A DNA stretch of 64,000 bases from Sinorhizobium sp. B11 (lineage in GTDB: Bacteria > Pseudomonadota > Alphaproteobacteria > Rhizobiales > Rhizobiaceae): NCBI GenBank assembly GCA_039725955.1, contig CP091034.1, positions 186,001 to 250,000 of the forward strand, in the 5' to 3' direction. Below, piece by piece: positions 9,159-17,359 of this stretch. The stretch's first letter is position 1. Each line of letters starts with the position of its first letter. Made by a program: the position numbers and the translations under genes. The notes under the pieces are model-generated. The model was not told where the DNA came from and did no database searches. It saw only the letters and a list, made by a program, of their open reading frames with translations.

Positions 9159-9930
9159 GACTGTTTCCATCGTCATTCCGACCTTTAACAGGGCAGGGAT
9201 GTTGCCTGTCGCCATCGACAGCGCCCTGAACCAAACGAAGGCGTGCGAGGTTATCGTCGTCGATCACGGGTCGACCGACGATACGCCGAAGGTGGCCGAG
9301 GCTTATGGCGACCGCATCCTCTACATCCGCCGTGAGCGTGATTTCGGGCCGCATTTCTGCTGGCTTGAAGGCGCACTCCACGCCACCGGAGAATTCGTCC
9401 ACCTGCAATATGACGACGATTGGATCGCACCGACCTTCATCGAGGCGTGCCTTGCCGTCATCACTCCGGAAACCGGCTTCGCCTTTACCGGCGCCGACGT
9501 TATGGATGGCCCAGGCCTGCCCACCAAACTTCGCCAGTTTATGGACTGGTTGCCCGCGACTGGCACCTATCCGGTCGATGCGTTGGAGAGACAGATTCTC
9601 GGCTCGCTGATCTCGCCTGGCGCAGCGCTCTATCGCCGGCAAATTCTGATCGACGCGCTCTATCCCGGGCGATTGCCGCTTCAGATCAACGAATATCGCG
9701 GCGTCGGCCCGGATGCTTTCGTCTCGCTGCTTTCAATGCTGCGCTATCCAGCGATCGGCTACGTGCGTGAACCGCTTGCCTTCTTCCGCTTCCACGAGGG
9801 TTCGATCACCATCGACGCCTTCGCTTCCGGCGAGAAGACCGCGCGACTGCGCGCCGCTTACGCAGAAGTTACCCGCCACTATCTCGAAATGAAAGTGATG
9901 CGCGCTGTGCGTATCAGGGAGGCATCGTAA
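9151..9930 (+). CDS. Family 2 glycosyltransferase
   Basis: A 259-residue GT2 enzyme. The ATG at 9151 follows GGAG by six bases. The N-terminus MSETVSIVIPTFNRAGMLPV is canonical for GT2, followed by VIVVDHGSTDDT and the metal-binding acidic cluster YDDDW (about 87-91). There is no transmembrane segment, so it should act at the inner face of the membrane, adding one sugar to a lipid-linked glycan. It overlaps the upstream SDR by eight bases, and its stop shares a base with the next start (TAATG at 9928-9932), so the three genes form one translationally coupled unit. Confidence 0.85.
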   Translation: MSETVSIVIPTFNRAGMLPVAIDSALNQTKACEVIVVDHGSTDDTPKVAEAYGDRILYIRRERDFGPHFCWLEGALHATGEFVHLQYDDDWIAPTFIEACLAVITPETGFAFTGADVMDGPGLPTKLRQFMDWLPATGTYPVDALERQILGSLISPGAALYRRQILIDALYPGRLPLQINEYRGVGPDAFVSLLSMLRYPAIGYVREPLAFFRFHEGSITIDAFASGEKTARLRAAYAEVTRHYLEMKVMRAVRIREAS

Positions 9931-11123
9931 TGACCGTAGGGCGTCCAATCCGCTTAGTTACTCAAGATCGTCCAATCCGCCTCGCAGAGGAAACCATCGA
10001 CCAGGGTGAGCTCGAGGCGCTCTCCGAATGGATGCTCGCCGGCAACCGCCTGACCAAGGCTGAGCAGACACTCGCCTTCGAGCAGGAATTCGCTGTCTGG
10101 ATGAACTGCCGTCACGCAGTTTATGTCAACTCCGGCTCCTCGGCGAACCTCCTGATGATCGCCGCGCTCAAGGAAGCGGGCCGCCTGCGCAATAACAAGG
10201 CGATTGCCGCCGGCGTCAGTTGGGTCACCACCGTTTCGCCGCTGCTCCAGCTTGGTTTCGATGTGCGTCTCTGCGATTGCGATTCGAAGTCGCTGGGTAT
10301 CGATCTCAACCATCTGGAAGACCTTTGCCGCACGGATCCGCCGGCGCTGCTGATCCTGGTCCACGTTCTCGGCCATGCCGGTGACATGGATGCTGTCAGG
10401 GACATCTGCCAGCGTTACGACGTCATCCTGCTGGAAGATTCCTGCGAGGCGCTCGGCTCGACCTACAAGGGCCGCAAGCTCGGCACGATCGGCACGGCAG
10501 GCAGCTTCTCCTTCTATTATGGCCATCACATCTCGACGATCGAGGGCGGCATGGTCGTCACCGACGATCCCGATCTGCACCAGCTTATGCTTTCCCTGCG
10601 CTCGCACGGCTGGAGCCGCGATCTCAAGCCGGAGCTGCGCCAATCTCTGGCGGAACAGAACGGGGTCGATGAGTTCAAGAACCTCTACACCTTCTACCAT
10701 GCCGGCTATAACCTGCGCTCCACCGACCTCCAGGCATTCCTCGGTCGGTCGCAGCTCAGGAAGCTCGATCAGATCGTCGAACGCCGCCGTATCAATTTCG
10801 ACCTTTACCGCAAGGCGCTGCCGGACTTCTTCTCCCAGTCGGGAGATACCGAGGTTCTGTCGTCCTTCGCCTACGGCACCTTCATCGAGAACCGGCTCGA
10901 AACCTACAAACATATCAACGCGCTCGACATCGAATGCCGGCCGCTGATCTGCGGCAACATCGCGCGCCATCCCTTCTGGCTCCGCGACCATCCACGGCTC
11001 GACCTTCCGAACGCCGATAAGGTGCACGACTACGGCATCTATCTGCCGAATCATCACAACCTGAATGAAGCGGACATTGCGCGTGTGGCCGACGCCTTCG
11101 CCTCTGTTGCCCGCCCCTGCTAA
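9930..11123 (+). CDS. ColD-like GDP-4-keto-6-deoxymannose 3-dehydratase (PLP, His in place of Lys)
   Basis: A 397-residue member of the DegT/DnrJ/EryC1/StrS fold. In aminotransferases of this family a Lys binds PLP in an SFxxxK...GEGG context. Here the segment is SFYYGHHISTIEGG, with His199 at the Lys position. That swap is known from ColD, which removes the C3 hydroxyl of GDP-4-keto-6-deoxymannose using PLP and glutamate. Other ColD-like stretches are VNSGSSANLLMIAAL (67-81), LLEDSCEALGS (168-178), RSHGWSRDL and IECRPLICGN. The long cysteine-bearing Fe-S region of RfbH is not evident. It is followed by a GDP-fucose/colitose synthase gene. A GGAGG site lies about eight bases before the ATG. 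Confidence 0.82.
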   Translation: MTVGRPIRLVTQDRPIRLAEETIDQGELEALSEWMLAGNRLTKAEQTLAFEQEFAVWMNCRHAVYVNSGSSANLLMIAALKEAGRLRNNKAIAAGVSWVTTVSPLLQLGFDVRLCDCDSKSLGIDLNHLEDLCRTDPPALLILVHVLGHAGDMDAVRDICQRYDVILLEDSCEALGSTYKGRKLGTIGTAGSFSFYYGHHISTIEGGMVVTDDPDLHQLMLSLRSHGWSRDLKPELRQSLAEQNGVDEFKNLYTFYHAGYNLRSTDLQAFLGRSQLRKLDQIVERRRINFDLYRKALPDFFSQSGDTEVLSSFAYGTFIENRLETYKHINALDIECRPLICGNIARHPFWLRDHPRLDLPNADKVHDYGIYLPNHHNLNEADIARVADAFASVARPC

Positions 11124-11186
11124 GAGCGAAGACACATGACGAATACGGCTCAAAGCGCGGTTCATCAGCGAGACAAGGACTAACGG

Positions 11187-12131
11187 ATGAACCCGGCTTT
11201 TCAGATAGAGGGAAAACGGATCTGGGTCGCCGGCCATCGCGGTATGGTCGGTTCGGCCCTGGTCCGGGTGCTCTCGCAGCTGAACTGCGAGGTACTGACA
11301 ACACCTCGCAGTGAGGTCGATCTCACCGATCAGGCCGCGACGCGACGCTGGCTGCAGGACAACAAGCCGGATGCCGTCATCGTCGCCGCTGCGCGTGTGG
11401 GCGGCATTGCCGCCAACAGCGCCTCGCCGGTTGCCTTTCTCTACGACAATCTGATGATCGAGGCGAATATCATCGAAGCGGCTGCTCGTGCTGACGTGAG
11501 CAAGCTTCTTCTCCTCGGTTCCACCTGCATTTACCCGCGCGACGCCGAACAGCCAATCCGCGAGGAATCCTTGCTCACCGGTCCGCTTGAAAAGACCAAC
11601 GAGTGGTACGCTATCGCCAAGATTGCCGGCATCAAGCTTTGCCAGGCCTATCGTCAGGAGCAGGGACGCGATTTCATATCGGCCCAGCCGACCAATCTTT
11701 ATGGGCCGGGCGACAATTATGACCTCGAGACAAGCCACGTTCTGCCGGCCCTCATCCGTAAGGCTCACGAAGCCAAGGTGAACGGTGCGGAATCCCTGAC
11801 GATCTGGGGCAGCGGTACGCCGTTGCGGGAATTCCTGCATGTGGATGACCTTGCCGATGCTGTGATCTTCCTGCTGCGCAATTACTCCGGCCCGGTGCCG
11901 ATCAATATCGGCTCTGGTGAGGAATTGTCGATTGCCGAGCTTGCCCGTCTCGTGAGCAAGATGATTGGCTTCGATGGTTCGCTCACCTTCGACACCACGA
12001 GGCCGGATGGGACGCCGCGCAAACTTGCCGATCTTCGCCGTCTGCGCGAGCTCGGCTGGAACAATGCCCGTCCGCTGACGACCGGTCTCGAGCAAACCTA
12101 TCAAAGTTTCCTGTATAGGCGCGAAAATTGA
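11187..12131 (+). CDS. GDP-L-fucose / GDP-L-colitose synthase (3,5-epimerase-4-reductase)
   Basis: A 314-residue extended SDR closely resembling Fcl/WcaG. The NADP fold is GHRGMVGSALVR (16-27). The five catalytic residues of E. coli Fcl (Ser107, Cys109, Tyr136, Lys140, His179) all appear at a constant offset: Ser112 and Cys114 in GSTCIYP, Tyr141 and Lys145 in WYAIAK, and His184 in SHVLPAL. It therefore keeps the epimerisation as well as the reduction chemistry. Because the gene directly follows a ColD-like dehydratase, the substrate may be GDP-4-keto-3,6-dideoxymannose (product GDP-L-colitose, a ColC role) instead of the 6-deoxy compound (GDP-L-fucose). AAGGA precedes the ATG. No gmd or manC is seen in the window. 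Confidence 0.88.
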   Translation: MNPAFQIEGKRIWVAGHRGMVGSALVRVLSQLNCEVLTTPRSEVDLTDQAATRRWLQDNKPDAVIVAAARVGGIAANSASPVAFLYDNLMIEANIIEAAARADVSKLLLLGSTCIYPRDAEQPIREESLLTGPLEKTNEWYAIAKIAGIKLCQAYRQEQGRDFISAQPTNLYGPGDNYDLETSHVLPALIRKAHEAKVNGAESLTIWGSGTPLREFLHVDDLADAVIFLLRNYSGPVPINIGSGEELSIAELARLVSKMIGFDGSLTFDTTRPDGTPRKLADLRRLRELGWNNARPLTTGLEQTYQSFLYRREN

Positions 12132-12218
12132 GAGCGCGGAACCAGCGAACTGATGCACGCCTGGACCAGAAGAACCGGTCGAGTTGCCTACGACAACACT
12201 CGGGAAAGCTTTAACATC

Positions 12219-13115
12219 ATGAAAATATGCCTCCTGATAACAACGTACAGGCGCGATATCCAGCTGGTGCGTCTGCTTTCCCAGATCATCGATCTGCGAA
12301 GCAAATATACCGGCCTCGTCGTCTTCGAGACAGTCGTGGCCGACTCCGATCCCGACAACGCCGCCAGACACATTCTCGAGCCGCTTTGTGATCTCTATGT
12401 AACCAACAAGGGGTCAGGCTTCGACGACAACCTGTTTCACTTTTACGCCGATCATGCTCGCAACTACGACTTCATCTTCAGCATAGGCGATGCCGACGTT
12501 TTCAGCTGCGGTCAGGTCAATCCGCTTGATCTGCTGGAACTCGCTGCCAGGCAGGAGCACGATGCCGTTCTGTTCAATCATTGCGAATACAGATCGGCAG
12601 ACATGCTCGCGACCGAGCTGACATATACGCTGTCGCCGCCATTCTATACCAATCCCAAGCTGATGGACGAGCCGGAAACGTTTCGCCGGCACTTCCTCGG
12701 CCACGTTCCCCGACATGTCGGCCTTCTCTACCGGAGCAACTTGATCATCGAAAGCCTCGGGAAGCTTGCTGCCTTCCGAGACACGCTGCATCTCTATGCC
12801 GTGCCTTTCCTGCTGGCACTCGAGAAGAATAGGGCGATGTTCTTCGACTATCCCTTGAATTACTTTGCCGCGGATGCGACCTCCGACGGCACCCCCAAGG
12901 ATTGGACGGACGTATTCATGGGCCTGTATCGCTTCCTTCTTGCCGCGAAAGCCATTCTGTCGCCGGCAAGTTTCGCAATCACCAAGCAGGGCTTCATGGC
13001 CAACTACCTCAATGACCGTTCCTGGCTGCGCGGATCTCTGTCCCGCTTTGTTCCGAGCGAGGCGCAAATATTGCGAGAGTTGGATGGGGTGCTCGAAAGC
13101 TTCCCACAAGCTTAA
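12219..13115 (+). CDS. Glycosyltransferase, GT2-like
   Basis: A 298-residue protein opening MKICLLITTYRRDIQLVRLL, a GT-A strand. ETVVADSDPDN and FIFSIGDADVFSCG follow; the latter holds the acidic metal-binding cluster (GDAD). The organisation resembles abequosyltransferase-type enzymes that transfer 3,6-dideoxyhexoses, but that resemblance is weak and from memory. The start at 12219 is preferred because it opens exactly at the first strand and has GGGAA upstream; an ATG at 12153 would add 22 unconserved residues. It lies in the same direction as the colitose/fucose synthase and is a candidate for using its product. Confidence 0.65.
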   Translation: MKICLLITTYRRDIQLVRLLSQIIDLRSKYTGLVVFETVVADSDPDNAARHILEPLCDLYVTNKGSGFDDNLFHFYADHARNYDFIFSIGDADVFSCGQVNPLDLLELAARQEHDAVLFNHCEYRSADMLATELTYTLSPPFYTNPKLMDEPETFRRHFLGHVPRHVGLLYRSNLIIESLGKLAAFRDTLHLYAVPFLLALEKNRAMFFDYPLNYFAADATSDGTPKDWTDVFMGLYRFLLAAKAILSPASFAITKQGFMANYLNDRSWLRGSLSRFVPSEAQILRELDGVLESFPQA

Positions 13116-13240
13116 ATCTCTAGAAACATAGCTATCGGAAGGCGTGATGGCCTGGCGTCGATGAGCTCGAACGCGGCAGCCGGAACGCAGCGGGATGCGC
13201 ATGCTCCCCACGATGGCGCAGCGAACGGTAAGGATTCCCA

Positions 13241-14431
13241 ATGTTGAAATGTTGTTCTCTGTGCGACGGACAGATCTTGAACAAATTTCTGGATTTGGGG
13301 CGCCAGCCCCTCGCGAACAAATACCCAAAACCGAGTGATTTTCAGGAAGAGAAATTCTTCCCGCTCGAGGTGTTCTTTTGCGAGACCTGCAAGAATGTTC
13401 AGCTTGGCGAGATGGTCCCGCGATCCCTCATGTTCGAGGATTACTATTACCTGAGTTCGGTCAATGGGGGCCTCGTCCGCCATTTCGAGGCGCTCGCCGA
13501 GGAACTGAAGGAAGCGAAATTCGTCGTCGACGTGGGCTCCAACGATGGCGTGTTGCTGCGTCCGCTCAAAGGTCTCGGAGTTCGGGCGCTGGGGGTTGAA
13601 CCTTCGATCAATGTCTCCAAGCTCGCCAATGACGAGGAGCTGGAAACGCTCTGCGCCTTCTTCGAGGAAACCTCGGCACGGCAAGTGCTGGACAGCCACG
13701 GCCCGGCGGATGTGATCGTCGCCAGCAGCGTCTTCACGCATCTCGACGCACCGGATCAGTTCATCCGCGCAGCCGACATCCTGATGGCGAAAGACGGCAA
13801 GCTGGTGATCGAGGTCGAGTATATCCTCAACATGATCAGCCAGGTGCAGTTCGAGCGATTCTACCTCGACCGGATCTTCTACTACTCGATCTCGTCGATG
13901 AAGCAGCTGTTCGGCAAGCACGGCATGGTGATCACCGGGCTTGAGCCTGTGGCCCAGCATGGCGGCTCCCTTCGGTTCACATTGATGCGCGAGGCGGCCG
14001 GCACCGAGGCCCCGGAGTTGGCGGAGCTGATTGCGACCGAGCTGAAGGTGCTGAACACTGCTGCACTGACAGATTTTGGCCAGCGCTGCCGCGATCTGAC
14101 CGACAGGCTGGTCGCTGGCTTGAAGCGCTGGCGGGAAGAGGGCGTCAAGGTGGCAGGCTACGGCGCGCCTGCCCGGCTTTCGACCATCACAAACTTTGGT
14201 GGCATCGATAGAGAGCTGCTGCCTTTCACGATCGATGACAGCCCGCTGAAACAGGGACGCACCTCGCCCGGCGCGCATATCCCGGTTGTGTCTGCCTCTG
14301 AACTTGAGACCTATCAGCCCGAAGTGCTGCTGGTCTTCGCCTACGAATACATCGACGACATTCGGAAAAAGACTAGCAATGCATATGACTACTACATGCC
14401 AATTCCGCTTGTTGAACTCATAGCTTCCTGA
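13241..14431 (+). CDS. Sugar C-methyltransferase family protein with altered active site
   Basis: A 396-residue homologue of NDP-sugar C-methyltransferases such as TylC3. Domains in order: a zinc knuckle (CSLC at 5-8, CETC at 47-50), a SAM-binding methyltransferase core (VVDVGSNDGVLLRPLKG, about 92-108), and a C-terminal sugar-nucleotide domain (VAGYGAPARLSTITNF, IDDSPLKQGRTSPGAHIPV). In TylC3 the catalytic Tyr, Glu and His lie in a Y-x-E-H motif. Here the aligned segment is FERFYLDRIFYYS, so Tyr is kept but Glu is Asp and His is Arg. It may have changed reaction or lost C-methylation. AAGGA precedes the ATG. It is followed after eight bases by a spacer and the next SDR gene. Confidence 0.8.
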   Translation: MLKCCSLCDGQILNKFLDLGRQPLANKYPKPSDFQEEKFFPLEVFFCETCKNVQLGEMVPRSLMFEDYYYLSSVNGGLVRHFEALAEELKEAKFVVDVGSNDGVLLRPLKGLGVRALGVEPSINVSKLANDEELETLCAFFEETSARQVLDSHGPADVIVASSVFTHLDAPDQFIRAADILMAKDGKLVIEVEYILNMISQVQFERFYLDRIFYYSISSMKQLFGKHGMVITGLEPVAQHGGSLRFTLMREAAGTEAPELAELIATELKVLNTAALTDFGQRCRDLTDRLVAGLKRWREEGVKVAGYGAPARLSTITNFGGIDRELLPFTIDDSPLKQGRTSPGAHIPVVSASELETYQPEVLLVFAYEYIDDIRKKTSNAYDYYMPIPLVELIAS

Positions 14432-14451
14432 TCACTGGAATGGGGAAAGAA

Positions 14452-15537
14452 ATGTCGAAAGAAATTCAACGTATTGTCGAGCGGCTTGGTGCTAATGCCC
14501 ATCGGTTTTCCGGGAAGACTGTCCTGCTGGCAGGGGGGGCGGGTTTTCTTGGGAAGCACTTCGTCAAGGTGTTTCAGAAGCTGAATAACGACGTGCTGGA
14601 CAAGCCCTGCTCGGTCATCTCGGTGGATAACTACATCACCGGCACCAAGAACCTCGATGAAAGCATCGTGCGCGATCCCAACATCATGCAGGTCTGGGCC
14701 GATGTGACCCATCCGCTGCCCGTGCGCGAAGATATCGACTTCATCATCCAGGCTGCGGGCATCGCATCGCCCGTTTTCTACATGCGTTATCCGCTCGAGA
14801 CCATCGAGAGCGCGGTGCATGGCACCCGCAACCTCTTGGACCTGGCTTCACGCAACAAAAACCTCGAGGGCTTCCTGTTCTTCAGCTCCTCCGAGATCTA
14901 CGGCGATCCCGACCCCCGCGCGGTGCCGATCAAGGAAGATTACCACGGCAACGTTTCGACCGTTGGGCCGCGCGCCTGCTACGACGAATCCAAGCGCCTG
15001 GGCGAGACGCTCTGCACGATCTACAAAGAGCACCACGGCGTGCCGGCAAAGATCGTGCGCCCGTTCAACGTCTTTGGTCCGGGCATGGGTCACAACGACC
15101 GCCGCGTGATCCCGATGTTCACCTATCAGGCGCTCAATGGCCGTACGATCCCGGTCCACGGCACCGGCCTGCAGACGCGCACCTTCTGCTACATCACCGA
15201 CGCCATCTACGGCTTCCTGATGACGCTGCTTGAGGGCAAGTGCGGCGAGGCCTACAACATAGGCAACCCGGACAACGAAATCTCGATGATCAAGCTGGCG
15301 GAGATGTATCCCAAGCTGCTGCCGGGCGCCTCCTTCACCCGCATCGACTATCCGGACACCTATCCGGCGGGAGAACCTAACCGTCGCTGCCCGGATATCA
15401 CCAAGGCGCGGGAAACCTTTGGTTATACCTCCGAGGTGGATGTCGAAGATGGTCTCGCGCGCTTCATCGACTGGGCTCGCAATGAGCGGAACTATATCGA
15501 TTTCGAGCCGGAAGCGGCGCTCAAAAAGGCCGGATAA
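14452..15537 (+). CDS. UDP-glucuronate decarboxylase-like extended SDR
   Basis: A 361-residue NAD-dependent sugar-nucleotide enzyme. The ATG at 14452 is used because GGGGA ends five bases before it; an ATG twelve bases earlier would sit on that site. Motifs are VLLAGGAGFLGKHFVK (nucleotide binding), FLFFSSSEIYGDP, and GPRACYDESKRLGETL with the YxxxK pair. PFNVFGPGMGHNDRRVIPMF and QTRTFCYITDAI follow. The Y-D-E-S/G-K signature and the late Arg-containing region are those of UDP-xylose synthases, which oxidise at C4 and decarboxylate at C6. An epimerase or dehydratase acting on another nucleotide sugar cannot be excluded. It probably belongs to the same operon as the methyltransferase homologue and the next oxidoreductase. 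Confidence 0.75.
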   Translation: MSKEIQRIVERLGANAHRFSGKTVLLAGGAGFLGKHFVKVFQKLNNDVLDKPCSVISVDNYITGTKNLDESIVRDPNIMQVWADVTHPLPVREDIDFIIQAAGIASPVFYMRYPLETIESAVHGTRNLLDLASRNKNLEGFLFFSSSEIYGDPDPRAVPIKEDYHGNVSTVGPRACYDESKRLGETLCTIYKEHHGVPAKIVRPFNVFGPGMGHNDRRVIPMFTYQALNGRTIPVHGTGLQTRTFCYITDAIYGFLMTLLEGKCGEAYNIGNPDNEISMIKLAEMYPKLLPGASFTRIDYPDTYPAGEPNRRCPDITKARETFGYTSEVDVEDGLARFIDWARNERNYIDFEPEAALKKAG

Positions 15538-15543
15538 CAATAG

Positions 15544-16404
15544 GTGGTAACACTGGGCCTCATCGGGCGGGGTGCCTGGGCGCGCATCATTGGCGCCACT
15601 CTGGACAGCCTGCCCGAAGTGCGCTGGGTGCCGCTGAACGGCCCCGGCGCTTCTGTTGACGGCGTCATCATCGCCAACAGGAGCAAAGATCACGTGTCCT
15701 CGGCGCTCCCCTTCGTTGAGGCGGGGGTGCCGTGCTTTATTGAAAAACCTCTGGCCACATGCCTCGAGGACTTCCTGCGCCTCAAGGCGGCGGCTGGTGC
15801 AGCCGGCGGCCACATCTTTGCAGGGCACCTGCACCGGTTCAACCCGGCTGCAGAGGCTTTTTGTGCTGCCCTGCCGGAGATCGGCCCGATCCAATCGGCA
15901 ACTGCGCTCTGCGCCAATGGCAAACCGCGCGACGATACGTCCGTGATCTGGGATTGGTTGCCGCACCCGCTATCGCTGGCAGCACGGATCTTCGCCACTC
16001 CGGCAGAGCGCGCGACGGCCCGGTCGCTTGAAGGCGGAGCGCGCCCGCTTCGCGTGGCTGCACAATTGTCCTACGAAGGGCGACCTTTCGACCTTGAGGC
16101 CAGCTGGCTTTCGCCTGATCCAGCCTTTCGGATCACGGCCGCAGGCACCAAGGGACGTCTCATCTTTGATGACAAGGCCGCGCAGAAAGTCACGCTCATC
16201 CGCGAAGGCGACAGTGTTGCCCTTACCTATGAGCCAGAGCTGCCTCTAACCCGCGAACTGCGCGTCTTTGTCGAGTTGATCCGTGGCGTGCGCTACAACC
16301 CCTCTCCACTTGATGCGGCAGAGGAAGTCCTTCGCAGCCTGGATGCCATCGAACGTTCGGCAGCAGCAGACGGCGCCCCGGTCGCGATCAATTGGCCGGA
16401 TTGA
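15544..16404 (+). CDS. Gfo/Idh/MocA family oxidoreductase
   Basis: A 286-residue NAD(P)-dependent oxidoreductase. It opens with GTG six bases after the previous stop, giving MVTLGLIGRGAWARIIG with the dinucleotide-binding glycines. The family signature EKP is in CFIEKPLATC (about 66-75). HLHRFNPAAEAF and WDWLPHPLSLAARIF lie where substrate and catalytic residues are usually found. Position directly behind the UXS-like gene suggests it reduces or oxidises a keto intermediate of that sugar. At 286 residues it is shorter than usual (about 330-350). Its last 17 bases overlap the end of the convergent gene at 16388. Confidence 0.78.
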   Translation: MVTLGLIGRGAWARIIGATLDSLPEVRWVPLNGPGASVDGVIIANRSKDHVSSALPFVEAGVPCFIEKPLATCLEDFLRLKAAAGAAGGHIFAGHLHRFNPAAEAFCAALPEIGPIQSATALCANGKPRDDTSVIWDWLPHPLSLAARIFATPAERATARSLEGGARPLRVAAQLSYEGRPFDLEASWLSPDPAFRITAAGTKGRLIFDDKAAQKVTLIREGDSVALTYEPELPLTRELRVFVELIRGVRYNPSPLDAAEEVLRSLDAIERSAAADGAPVAINWPD

Positions 16405-17359
16405 GGTATCCGTAAATCTGCGCGAGGATTTCCTGAACGCGCGCGTCCAGGTGGCTGGTCGCCATGGCCAGTTCGTGACGCGCGAGTACGCCGGCCTCGC
16501 CCTGCTTGCGGAAATGTGCGTTCGCCGCCTCGACAATGGCCTGCGGGGCCGCCACATCGCTCGGCTCGAAATAGAACAGATGCTCCTGCAGAGCGGCCAG
16601 CGCGGGAAGATCCCTCAGGCTGGCTGGAAGGATCGGCACGCCCCCGGTGATCAGCGCATCAAAGACACGGATAGGCAGATCGCCACGGACCGGGACGATC
16701 CAATGGCTCATATGCGCCGCCCATTCGTCTAACCGGTCCAACTCCGTGCGGTCATGATATGTCCGCGCCGCCGGACCGACATGTTTGAAATGCGTGTTCA
16801 GCGTCTGGAGCAACGCATTGCGCTCGGGGAATTGCGGATAGAGGATATGTCGTCCAAGGGGTTCCGGATCACGCGTGGCGGCCAGGAGGCGATCGCGATG
16901 TTCGCTCAGATAGTCGCGTGACCACTGGATGACCGCTGCACTTACAGGGCGCCCCATCGCCTTGGTCACCTGCGCGTAAGTCTCATTATTGTGCGGATGG
17001 CACGGCACGTAAAAGTCGGACAGCATCGCAAAATTCAGGGACATCGCGACATCATGATGATTGTCGAAATCCCAGATGCAGACATGGGCACGCGGTTCGT
17101 TGGCGAACATGCCCACATACTTCTGCCCAATCTGAGCGATGTCATTGTTGTTCAGTATGTAGATGGTGTCGGGCTCGAACTGCTCGATGGCCTTGAGGTT
17201 CACCAACGAGATCTGGTCTGTCTTCTCGGCCTTGCTGAAGATCCCCTCGCTCAACCTGATCTGCGTTTGTCGGCGCAGTTTCATGCTCTCAGAAAAGGCC
17301 TTTCGGCGGAGTTCTTTCTGCACATTCAACTGTTCAATCTGCTCGTTTACGGATGACAT
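16388..17359 (-). CDS. Glycosyltransferase-like protein (GT-B/exostosin-like C-terminus)
   Basis: A 323-residue protein without signal peptide or membrane segment. The N-terminal 40 residues are highly charged and helical (NEQIEQLNVQKELRRKAF). The C-terminal half has PVRGDLPIRVFDALITGG followed by VPILPASL, the arrangement seen in the donor-binding lobe of GT-B and exostosin-like enzymes. ICIWDFDNHHDVAMSLNF and HPHNNETYAQV have no match that I recognise. It lies convergent to the Gfo/Idh/MocA gene with a 17-base tail overlap and closes the glycan locus. Enzymatic role is inferred only. Confidence 0.55.
   Translation of the reverse strand: MSSVNEQIEQLNVQKELRRKAFSESMKLRRQTQIRLSEGIFSKAEKTDQISLVNLKAIEQFEPDTIYILNNNDIAQIGQKYVGMFANEPRAHVCIWDFDNHHDVAMSLNFAMLSDFYVPCHPHNNETYAQVTKAMGRPVSAAVIQWSRDYLSEHRDRLLAATRDPEPLGRHILYPQFPERNALLQTLNTHFKHVGPAARTYHDRTELDRLDEWAAHMSHWIVPVRGDLPIRVFDALITGGVPILPASLRDLPALAALQEHLFYFEPSDVAAPQAIVEAANAHFRKQGEAGVLARHELAMATSHLDARVQEILAQIYGYLNPAN

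Noticed and set aside
9954..12371. 805-codon open frame on the minus strand
   Set aside because: It lies opposite the ColD-like and fucose-synthase genes, which have clear catalytic motifs. It is an antisense shadow caused by high-GC codon bias and shows no family features.
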